Below, in pieces: positions 6,919 through 11,917 of a stretch of DNA of 11,917 nt (within the stretch, counting starts at the first letter, position 1; each line of letters opens with the position of its first letter). Below the pieces are notes generated by a model. That model was not told where the DNA came from and did no database searches. It saw only the letters and a list, made by a program, of their open reading frames with translations. The translations under genes were made by a program, and so were the position numbers. Origin of the DNA: M55B120 sp965549355 (GTDB lineage Bacteria; Actinomycetota; Humimicrobiia; Humimicrobiales; Humimicrobiaceae); assembly GCA_965549355.1 (NCBI GenBank), contig CBEVGD010000060.1, forward strand, positions 1 to 11,917, written 5' to 3'.

Positions 6919-7398
6919 CTAATATTTTCTCCGCGTTACCCTGTGAAGAAATTCCGTATAAAGATTTCTCCTGATATTCGGTTCAGTGCCAATTAAAAAT
7001 ATTCTGTTCCTTTCCAGGACAAGTCTTATTTTCACATCGCTATGCATAATTATATCCCTGATATTTTCCCGGGAGACCCGGGAGACCCACAGGTCCGATT
7101 CCTGTGAAACGTAGGGGAAGAACGATCGCTCCTTTATTATCATGTCCCAATCGATGGTTATCCTGTCCACAAGGTCCATATAGCTTATTTCCTTATCTTT
7201 CACTATTATGGTCCTTGCCTGTTCAATTATTTTTTGGTTTACCGTCTTTTCAATTTTTTTTAGATTGGATGAAGCTATAGTAAGAAATATTCCGTAGAGG
7301 ATCACTGGAGGAATTATAAAATAATAATAGCCGGCAATAAAATCAATAAGATATTTGCCTATCTTTCCCAGAAATATTTCCATCCATGTCTGGAACAT
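6919..7398 (-). CDS. Small membrane-anchored protein of unknown function, downstream of P-II
   Basis: 159 residues; I do not recognise the family. One clear membrane helix at about 22-44 (YYYFIIPPVILYGIFLTIA) follows a short amphipathic N-terminus. The remaining ~115 residues are charged and should be cytoplasmic if the K/R-rich side stays inside. A short helical stretch (47-65, KKIEKTVNQKIIEQAR) leads to a mixed region ending in basic HRVTRRKY. No catalytic motif is seen. The ATG at 7398 has GAGGGG 6 bases upstream, and the P-II stop is 30 bases before it, so the two are very likely cotranscribed. A membrane partner for P-II, in the place usually taken by AmtB, is a guess from position only. 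Confidence 0.75.
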   Translation of the reverse strand: MFQTWMEIFLGKIGKYLIDFIAGYYYFIIPPVILYGIFLTIASSNLKKIEKTVNQKIIEQARTIIVKDKEISYMDLVDRITIDWDMIIKERSFFPYVSQESDLWVSRVSRENIRDIIMHSDVKIRLVLERNRIFLIGTEPNIRRNLYTEFLHRVTRRKY

Positions 7399-7428
7399 TA
7401 ATATCCCCTCGACTTCTCCTTTTGGCTG

Positions 7429-7770
7429 TTAATAAATAGCTGATTTACCTGATTCTGAGGTCCTTATCCGCACCGCATCTTCAACAGGAATAATGAATAT
7501 TTTCCCTGCTCCTATCTTTCCTGTACGCGCCAGCCTTACAATAAGTTTTGTAATATCATCCACTATTTCCTCATCGACTACGATCTCCAATTTTATTTTA
7601 GGTCTAAATTTCACTCCTTTGTCGGGTGCTTCTCCATTTAGATGTCCGCGCTGGCGGCCAAAACCCTGGACCTCTGATACTGACATTCCGTCCACTCCGG
7701 CATCTATGAGTGCATCTTTTATCTCATCAAGTTTTGAGGGTTGGATATAACATTCGATTTTTCTTAACAT
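7429..7770 (-). CDS. Nitrogen regulatory protein P-II family (GlnB/GlnK-like), T-loop without tyrosine
   Basis: 113-residue P-II signalling protein, a trimeric sensor of ATP/ADP and 2-oxoglutarate that controls nitrogen transport and metabolism by protein contact. Visible landmarks: GFGRQRGH (36-43), KFRPKIKLEIVVDE (54-67) containing K58 equivalent to the 2-oxoglutarate-contacting lysine, the ATP-site ARTGKIGAGKIF (81-92), and VRIRTSE near the C-terminus. The T-loop between H43 and P57 is one residue shorter than in E. coli GlnB and has no tyrosine, so uridylylation or adenylylation at the usual Tyr51 is impossible. The ATG at 7770 is supported by a strong GGAAGGAG site. It is cotranscribed with a small membrane protein rather than amtB or glnA. 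Confidence 0.9.
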   Translation of the reverse strand: MLRKIECYIQPSKLDEIKDALIDAGVDGMSVSEVQGFGRQRGHLNGEAPDKGVKFRPKIKLEIVVDEEIVDDITKLIVRLARTGKIGAGKIFIIPVEDAVRIRTSESGKSAIY

Positions 7771-7856
7771 ATCATGCTCCTTCCTTCTAAGAATAAATCA
7801 TACAGAATAGTACAAAATCTTACTAATATTCATTTTAATTATCATAATGCATTTCT

Positions 7857-7885
7857 ATTATATAAAAAAATGTACTTAAAATAAA
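7857..7885 (-). promoter_or_regulatory. Possible promoter of the P-II gene
   Basis: A perfect minus-strand TATAAT (7857-7862) with a poor -35 (TTTATT, 7880-7885) 17 bases upstream. It directly follows the predicted terminator of tRNA-Ala. The leader to the P-II start would be about 80 bases. Confidence 0.35.
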
Positions 7886-7906
7886 AGCTACGGGTGTTAA
7901 TCCCGT
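7875..7906 (-). terminator. Predicted intrinsic terminator after tRNA-Ala
   Basis: Minus-strand ACGGG (7902-7906) and CCCGT (7890-7894) form a 5-bp GC-rich stem with a 7-base loop, followed by AGCTTTTATTTT. It lies about 25 bases past the tRNA-Ala CCA and fits the end of that transcript. Confidence 0.5.
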
Positions 7907-7929
7907 TGTTGAGGAAGGGACGAATTAAT

Positions 7930-8005
7930 TGGTGGAGATGAGCGGGTTCGAACCGCTGGCCTCCTGCTTGCAAGGCAGGCGCTCTCCCAACTGAGCTACA
8001 CCCCC
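7930..8005 (-). tRNA. tRNA-Ala (anticodon TGC)
   Basis: A 76-nt cloverleaf. The acceptor stem GGGGGTG/CATCTCC holds the G3:U70 wobble that identifies alanine tRNAs. The anticodon stem is CCTGC/GCAGG with loop CTTGCAA (TGC), and the T stem AGCGG/CCGCT has loop TTCGAAC. Discriminator A is followed by an encoded CCA (7930-7932). It has its own -10 upstream and a terminator downstream. Confidence 0.97.
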
Positions 8006-8023
8006 ACTATTAAACGAACACTT

Positions 8024-8029
8024 ATTATA
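8024..8029 (-). promoter_or_regulatory. -10 element for tRNA-Ala
   Basis: A perfect minus-strand TATAAT would give a start near 8017, about 12 bases before the mature tRNA. No good -35 is visible; only T-rich sequence lies at the right distance. The tRNA might therefore also be made from the upstream tRNA-Ile/phosphodiesterase transcript. Confidence 0.4.
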
Positions 8030-8045
8030 ACAGAACAAATAAAAA

Positions 8046-8077
8046 GTAAAAGAATATTTAAGCTGATTTCGCCAACT
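8046..8077 (-). terminator. Weak terminator-like hairpin after the phosphodiesterase gene
   Basis: Minus-strand AGTTGG (8072-8077) pairs with TCAGCT (8061-8066) over six pairs including two G-U, with loop CGAAA, followed by a T-rich stretch (TATTCTTTTACTTTTT). The stem is weak, so read-through into tRNA-Ala is likely. Confidence 0.28.
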
Positions 8078-8111
8078 ATGCATACTTTCAAATTGTCTGG
8101 AATAAATAGAT

Positions 8112-8612
8112 TTACTCATCTATCATAATGATCTCTACATCCTTTGACCCGGTGTCCAGGACTGCTGCCGTGGGTCCGCCATCATTTGTAAAATATCTAT
8201 GTGCGGAACCGGGATTGACCAGTATCGTCTTGCCTGCTTTTGTCACATTTGCGCTGTGGGTATGGCCGCTTAAAACAAAATCATAATCTCCACTTTTTAC
8301 CAGGGCTTCAGTTATATCCAGAAACTCTCCATGATATAGTGCTAATTTCAGCCCATCTATCTCTATTGATGCAAAATCTCCCTTTAGCTCGCCTCCTATT
8401 GATCTGTAGATCTCTAAAAGGAACTGCTTATAGCCGTCATTGTTCCCAAATATGCCAATAAGCTTAAAACCCTTAAAGAATTTGATAGCAGGAGGCGCCA
8501 CAATATCACCGAGATGTATTACAGTCTTTATGCCTTTATCCTCAAATATCTTTACGGCTTTTTTTATATTATCGATATCATCATGTGTATCTGAGATTAT
8601 TCCTATTTTCAT
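8112..8612 (-). CDS. YfcE/MJ0936-type metallophosphodiesterase
   Basis: 166-residue calcineurin-like metal-dependent phosphodiesterase of the small YfcE/MJ0936 group, which hydrolyses phosphodiester bonds in vitro with two divalent metals; physiological substrates are poorly known. All metal-site motifs are present in order: SDTH (7-10), HLGD (33-36), GNND (56-59), YHGE (93-96), SGHTH (115-119) and NPGS (133-136). Length is normal and there is no signal or membrane segment. The ATG at 8612 is 11 bases after the encoded CCA of tRNA-Ile, with only a weak GAAAG as ribosome site, so it must share the tRNA-Ile transcript and would have a very short leader once the tRNA is cut away. It sits between two tRNA genes that are adjacent in other genomes. 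Confidence 0.93.
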   Translation of the reverse strand: MKIGIISDTHDDIDNIKKAVKIFEDKGIKTVIHLGDIVAPPAIKFFKGFKLIGIFGNNDGYKQFLLEIYRSIGGELKGDFASIEIDGLKLALYHGEFLDITEALVKSGDYDFVLSGHTHSANVTKAGKTILVNPGSAHRYFTNDGGPTAAVLDTGSKDVEIIMIDE

Positions 8613-8623
8613 AATACTTTCAG

Positions 8624-8700
8624 TGGTGGGCCTATCTGGACTCGAACCAGAGACCTCATCCTTATCAGGGATGCGCTCTAACCTGCTGAGCTATAGGCCC
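8624..8700 (-). tRNA. tRNA-Ile (anticodon GAT)
   Basis: A 77-nt cloverleaf. Acceptor GGGCCTA/TAGGCCC, anticodon stem CATCC/GGATG with loop CTGATAA (GAT), T stem TCTGG/CCAGA with loop TTCGAGT, discriminator A and encoded CCA (8624-8626). Ile(GAT) and Ala(TGC) are the usual pair of the 16S-23S spacer, but no rRNA is near here. Confidence 0.97.
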
Positions 8701-8702
8701 TC

Positions 8703-8726
8703 TATTTTGACACAGAGGTCAAAATA
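8703..8726. repeat. Inverted repeat over the -10 of the tRNA-Ile promoter
   Basis: TATTTTGAC (8703-8711) and GTCAAAATA (8718-8726) are perfect 9-bp inverted arms with a 6-base centre. They cover the predicted -10 and transcription start. A second inverted repeat, TTTGTC-AA-GACAAA (8742-8755), covers the -35. They could be operator sites or the ends of upstream transcripts. Confidence 0.6.
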
Positions 8727-8749
8727 TCAATTTAAATATTTTTTGTCAA
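8721..8749 (-). promoter_or_regulatory. Strong predicted promoter of tRNA-Ile
   Basis: Minus-strand TTGACA (8744-8749) is a perfect -35; after 17 bases comes TATTTT (8721-8726). The start would be near 8714, 14 bases before the tRNA. It lies 11 bases past the DUF3566 gene stop and would drive tRNA-Ile plus the phosphodiesterase. Confidence 0.6.
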
Positions 8750-8760
8750 GACAAACACAG

Positions 8761-9150
8761 CTACTCGCTTTTTACAATATCTCCACGCTCTATGAACCTG
8801 AGCTCGATACCGCCGCTGATCTTGAGTATGACGTTTGTTATCCAGACCATCAGGGTCCCGAGTGCAGCATAAAGAACCGAAGCAATGAGCCCGCCGATTA
8901 TAGCAGATACCACATAGACAGCGGTGCCTCCAACCAGATGGGTAAGTTCAATATAATCATCCAGTCCGACATACTGCAGGATATCTGCCATACCAACTCC
9001 TAAAGAAGAAAATCCCAGCCATGCGAGAAGCGCTGCAATACCCAGGAACACAGCTGAGATGATGAAGAATACAAGGTAGAAAACCAGTAGAAATTTGAAA
9101 CTGGAAAACTCACTGACACTTCTCAAGACTTTTCTATCGATCCTGATCAT
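8761..9150 (-). CDS. DUF3566-like small transmembrane protein
   Basis: 129 residues with two long hydrophobic stretches, about 18-47 and 73-107, joined by GVGMADILQYVGLDDY. The C-terminus NVILKISGGIELRFIERGD holds the GGIE turn I associate with DUF3566, a membrane domain of unknown function whose gene follows gyrA in many Actinomycetota (for example Rv0007). Here only the membrane domain is present, without the long proline-rich N-terminus of the mycobacterial protein. The start at 9150 has AGGGGG 6 bases upstream, and a large RNA hairpin ends 20 bases before it. The assignment rests on recalled sequence pattern and on position between gyrA and tRNA-Ile. Confidence 0.75.
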   Translation of the reverse strand: MIRIDRKVLRSVSEFSSFKFLLVFYLVFFIISAVFLGIAALLAWLGFSSLGVGMADILQYVGLDDYIELTHLVGGTAVYVVSAIIGGLIASVLYAALGTLMVWITNVILKISGGIELRFIERGDIVKSE

Positions 9151-9169
9151 TTGTACCCCCTAATATTAT

Positions 9170-9207
9170 GTATAGCCCAATATACCTTAATATATACTGG
9201 ACTATAC
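9170..9207 (-). promoter_or_regulatory. 16-bp RNA hairpin in the leader of the DUF3566-like gene
   Basis: On the minus strand, arms 9192-9207 and 9170-9185 pair over 16 uninterrupted base pairs (three of them G-U) with loop ATTAAG. The G-U pairs are A-C mismatches on the plus strand, which points to a minus-strand RNA. No T-tract follows, so it is not a classical terminator; it ends 8 bases before the AGGGGG ribosome site. Confidence 0.6.
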
Positions 9208-9251
9208 CATTTTAGACCATATTTTTATTTTTTATATAAGCCTACCGGACC

Positions 9252-9638
9252 CTACATCTTTGTCCAGTTATCTGCCATACCGCCAAGCCATGGGAACTTA
9301 TAGTATTCGCCATTATTAGCTTTCATTACTATAATTATTCTGATAACTAAGGCTGCTATCCAGATCACAGGAAAACAAAATGCACCAATGACTATCATAG
9401 TCAGGATCGCTGCTATTATGTACAGGATTACTTCCGCTACCCCGATCACTATGGATTGCATTGCATGGAACTTGACAAAACGGTTTTCCTTTTCCAGCAA
9501 GTAGATTATCAATCCGGAAAGCCATCCAGCTCCGATAAGAAAACCGACATGTGAGACAAGCACTGCGATCTTTGGTTCCATATTGGTCGAGCTCTTTTTG
9601 TTGAAGTCCGGATGAACTTCAGGTTTTGCTTCTGCCAT
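9252..9638 (-). CDS. Tic20/DUF4870-like small membrane protein
   Basis: 128 residues. A hydrophilic N-terminus (1-22) is followed by three hydrophobic segments at about 23-48, 62-85 and 86-106. ENRFVKFHAMQS (51-62) between the first two, and the ending GEYYKFPWLGGMAD (110-123), are typical of the Tic20-like DUF4870 family, whose function in bacteria is unknown. The ATG at 9638 is preceded by AGGGGG 6 bases upstream. It lies 145 bases after gyrA, with a weak promoter candidate in the gap, and 101 bases before the DUF3566-like gene. Both small membrane proteins may be made with gyrase as one transcript. Confidence 0.82.
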   Translation of the reverse strand: MAEAKPEVHPDFNKKSSTNMEPKIAVLVSHVGFLIGAGWLSGLIIYLLEKENRFVKFHAMQSIVIGVAEVILYIIAAILTMIVIGAFCFPVIWIAALVIRIIIVMKANNGEYYKFPWLGGMADNWTKM

Positions 9639-9664
9639 TTTTTGCCCCCTTCAGGTAATGAGAT

Positions 9665-9691
9665 ATTGTATTAGCAAATTTTTGATATCAA
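9665..9691 (-). promoter_or_regulatory. Weak promoter candidate before the DUF4870-like gene
   Basis: Minus-strand TTGATA (9686-9691) and TACAAT (9665-9670), each 5 of 6 to consensus, but only 15 bases apart, which is short. The remainder of the gap after gyrA is AT-rich with no convincing terminator. Confidence 0.25.
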
Positions 9692-9783
9692 TAGTATTTG
9701 AAAACATATAATAACAGATTTATCCCATAAATTAAATGGATTATGCAGTAATTTTTTACATTGCTTTAAACCACCAATAAAGC

Positions 9784-11917
9784 CTATTGCTCTGAAGAAA
9801 TTATAGAATATGATCCTACCTTGTTTCCTTCTTTAAGATTAATTACTTTCACGCCCTGAGTGGACCTCCCGGTCCTGGAGATAGATTTTGCCGGTATCCT
9901 TATCAATACTCCGGTAGCAGATATTATCATGACATCATATTCATCTTTCAGGATCCCGGCACCTGCTGCCTTGCCCTTCTTTTCAGTGATCTTAAGGGTC
10001 CTGATCCCCTGGCCGCTCCTTTTCTGTCTTTTGTATTCAGATAATGAGGTCCTCTTCCCGTAGCCGTTCTCGGTAAGTATAAAAAGGTCCCCGTCGATCT
10101 CCTTTACTACCATCATAGAAAGGACTTCATCACCGCTTTTAAGCTTCATCCCTTTTACGCCCTGGGATACCCTTCCCAACGGCCTGCAATCCTTCTCACT
10201 AAACCTTATGGCCTGACCGTTTTTTGAGACCATTACTATATCATCATTTCCATTTGATTTCTCTACGCTTATCAGCTCATCGCCATTCCTTATATTTATT
10301 GCTATGATGCCGTCCTTTCTGGAAGTATCATATGCCGTTATCACAGTCTTCTTTATCAGTCCCTTTTTTGTGGCCATTATAAGATACTGCCTGTCATTAT
10401 ATTCTTTGACTGCGATTATCGCTGCAACCTTTTCTTTGGGAGCAAATGGCAGAATGTTTACGATCGCTTTCCCTTTGGATGTCCTGCTTCCGGTTGGAAG
10501 CTGATGGACCTTTATTCTATAGACTTTGCCAAAACTGGAAAAGAACATCATATAGTGATGCGTGGAAGCAATAAACAGGTGTTGTACAAAATCTTCATCT
10601 TTCAGATTTGTTCCCGTCACCCCGCGGCCCCCGCGGCCCTGTTTTCTATAAGTTGTCAAAGGGAGCCTTTTAATATAACCTGAATGCGATATAGAGATCA
10701 CATTTTCCTCTTCAGGAATAAGGTCCTCTATATCAATATCTGACTCATCTGCAGAAATATCTGTCCTTCTGTCGTCTCCATATTTTTTACTGATCTCCTT
10801 AAGCTCTTTCTTGATCTCCGCATATATCAGATCATCGCTTGCCAGAAGCTCTTTGAGTTTTTTGATCCTTTCCAGAATCTCCTTATGTTCCTTCTTGATC
10901 TTGTCTCTTTCAAGTCCGGTCAAACGGTGCAGCCTGAGGTCCAGAATTGCCTGAGCCTGTATGGGTGAAAGGTCAAAACCCTTAATGAGCTTGATCTTAG
11001 CCGCAGCGGCATCCTTTGAGGACCTGATCGCTTTTATCACTTCATCAAGATTGTCCAGAGCTATGAGATAGCCTGCCAGTATATGCTCGCGCTCTTCTGC
11101 TTTTCTCAGCTCATATTTTGTCCTTCTTACCACTACCTGGTAGCGGTGCTTTATATATTCATCGATCATGTCCCTGAGATTCAGAGTCTTTGGTACTCCG
11201 TCGACAAGACTGAGCATTATTACTCCGAAAGTATCCTGCAGCTGTGTATGTTTATAGAGAGAGTTTATCACCACATTGGGAATCACATCCTTTTTTAGTT
11301 CAATGACGACCCGCATTCCGCTTTTATCAGATTCATCTCTCAGATCGCTGATGCCCTCTATTCTTTTACTCTTTACCTGTTCAGCTATTTTTTCTACAAA
11401 TCTTGCTTTATTTACCTGGTAAGGCAGTTCGCTGACAATAACCTGTATTTTCCCTTTGCGGGGCTGTTCCTGGTGGACCCTTCCCCTGACCACCAGCCTC
11501 CCCCTTCCGGTCTCATAGGCTTCTCTTATTCCTTCAAGCCCCATAATGATGCCCCCTGTGGGAAAATCAGGTCCCTTTATTCTCTTCATAAGGTCCTTTA
11601 TGGCAGCATCCGGATGATCGATCCTGTATATTATCCCTTCTACTATCTCAGCAAGATTATGCGGCGGTATATTTGTGGCCATTCCGACAGCGATCCCGGA
11701 TGAACCATTCACGAGAAGATTGGGGATCTTCGCCGGAAGCACGGATGGCTCTTTAAGAGAATTATCGAAATTATCTCCAAAATCTACTGTATCCTTATCT
11801 ATATCAATTAGAAGCTCTTCTGCAAATGCCGCCAGTCTTGCTTCCGTATACCTCATGGCCGCAGCTCTGTCTCCATCGACCGAACCGAAGTTGCCGTGGC
11901 CATCGACCATCATATAG
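9784..11917 (-). CDS. gyrA: DNA gyrase subunit A (partial, N-terminus beyond the window)
   Basis: Breakage-rejoining subunit of DNA gyrase, which with GyrB introduces negative supercoils. 711 codons are visible; the frame stays open at the right edge, and by comparison with E. coli about 99 N-terminal residues, including most of the quinolone-resistance region, are missing. The catalytic tyrosine is visible residue 23 in AAMRYTEARL (codon 11848-11850), just after VDGHGNFGSVDGD. Next come the tower, the coiled-coil (ERDKIKKEHKEILERIKKL) and the six-bladed C-terminal domain. That domain begins with the GyrA box QGRGGRG (about 10622-10643), which DNA topoisomerase IV ParC lacks in intact form, so gyrase is favoured. 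The ending is normal (SIISSEQ). It is the first visible gene of a minus-strand block reaching the tRNAs and suggests nearness to the replication origin. Confidence 0.97.
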   Translation of the reverse strand, partial: YMMVDGHGNFGSVDGDRAAAMRYTEARLAAFAEELLIDIDKDTVDFGDNFDNSLKEPSVLPAKIPNLLVNGSSGIAVGMATNIPPHNLAEIVEGIIYRIDHPDAAIKDLMKRIKGPDFPTGGIIMGLEGIREAYETGRGRLVVRGRVHQEQPRKGKIQVIVSELPYQVNKARFVEKIAEQVKSKRIEGISDLRDESDKSGMRVVIELKKDVIPNVVINSLYKHTQLQDTFGVIMLSLVDGVPKTLNLRDMIDEYIKHRYQVVVRRTKYELRKAEEREHILAGYLIALDNLDEVIKAIRSSKDAAAAKIKLIKGFDLSPIQAQAILDLRLHRLTGLERDKIKKEHKEILERIKKLKELLASDDLIYAEIKKELKEISKKYGDDRRTDISADESDIDIEDLIPEEENVISISHSGYIKRLPLTTYRKQGRGGRGVTGTNLKDEDFVQHLFIASTHHYMMFFSSFGKVYRIKVHQLPTGSRTSKGKAIVNILPFAPKEKVAAIIAVKEYNDRQYLIMATKKGLIKKTVITAYDTSRKDGIIAINIRNGDELISVEKSNGNDDIVMVSKNGQAIRFSEKDCRPLGRVSQGVKGMKLKSGDEVLSMMVVKEIDGDLFILTENGYGKRTSLSEYKRQKRSGQGIRTLKITEKKGKAAGAGILKDEYDVMIISATGVLIRIPAKSISRTGRSTQGVKVINLKEGNKVGSYSIISSEQ

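Noticed and set aside
6900..6925. Possible bidirectional terminator between the convergent EIIC and membrane-protein genes
   Set aside because: Only 7 bases separate the stop codons and no symmetrical stem is seen there.
7925..8119. 64-codon minus-strand frame across tRNA-Ala
   Set aside because: Its translation GGVAQLGERLPCKQEASGSN is the well-known false peptide read from a tRNA gene.
8440..9003. 187-codon plus-strand frame
   Set aside because: It runs antisense through the phosphodiesterase, tRNA-Ile and the DUF3566-like gene; the SGLEPETSSLSG segment is tRNA-derived.
9763..9783. GCTTTA/TAAAGC inverted repeat just after the gyrA stop
   Set aside because: Only a 6-bp AT-rich stem with a 9-base loop, and on the transcribed strand it is followed by AATGTAAAAAATT rather than a T-tract, so I do not call a gyrA terminator.

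Overview
The window reads as an AT-rich bacterial chromosome segment (roughly 40% GC by eye), almost all coding, with most genes on the minus strand. The best clue to the organism is gene order. On the minus strand gyrA is followed by a small Tic20/DUF4870-like membrane protein, a DUF3566-like membrane protein, tRNA-Ile(GAT), a YfcE/MJ0936-type phosphodiesterase and tRNA-Ala(TGC). From memory, gyrA - DUF3566 protein - ileT - alaT is the order near the origin in Mycobacterium and other Actinomycetota. Together with the low GC, the DUF3786 gene (a family mostly of anaerobes) and the galactitol-type PTS genes, this suggests a low-GC, probably anaerobic, deep-branching relative of Actinomycetota. 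That placement is inference.

Left region (1-4390, minus strand): a SorC-family regulator starts a cluster for a 2-oxoacid/acetoin dehydrogenase-type complex: regulator, E1-alpha, E1-beta, E2 (E2 cut by the left edge). Regulator and E1-alpha are separated by one base. E2 is set apart by a stem-loop with a T-rich tail and has its own good sigma70-type promoter. E2 carries two E3-binding domains in tandem. No E3 (lipoamide dehydrogenase) is visible. A cluster of three TGTRCA half-sites, including a 14-bp perfect palindrome, lies just after the regulator's predicted promoter and is a candidate autoregulatory operator.

Middle region (4396-6911): a DUF3786 gene (minus) is divergent from an overlapping pair encoding galactitol-family PTS EIIA and EIIC (plus). 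There is no EIIB gene beside them.

Right-middle (6919-7770, minus): a P-II signalling protein whose T-loop has no tyrosine, followed by a small membrane-anchored protein of unknown function instead of the usual AmtB or GlnA.

Right region (7930-11917, minus): the gyrA/tRNA block. Both tRNA genes encode CCA. The tRNA-Ile promoter is strong and overlapped by inverted repeats, the phosphodiesterase start codon follows 11 nt after the tRNA-Ile CCA, and a 16-bp hairpin with three wobble pairs sits just upstream of the DUF3566 ribosome binding site. There are no insertion sequences, CRISPR arrays or long repeats, and no gene-free stretch over 300 bases; the longest gap is about 160 bases.
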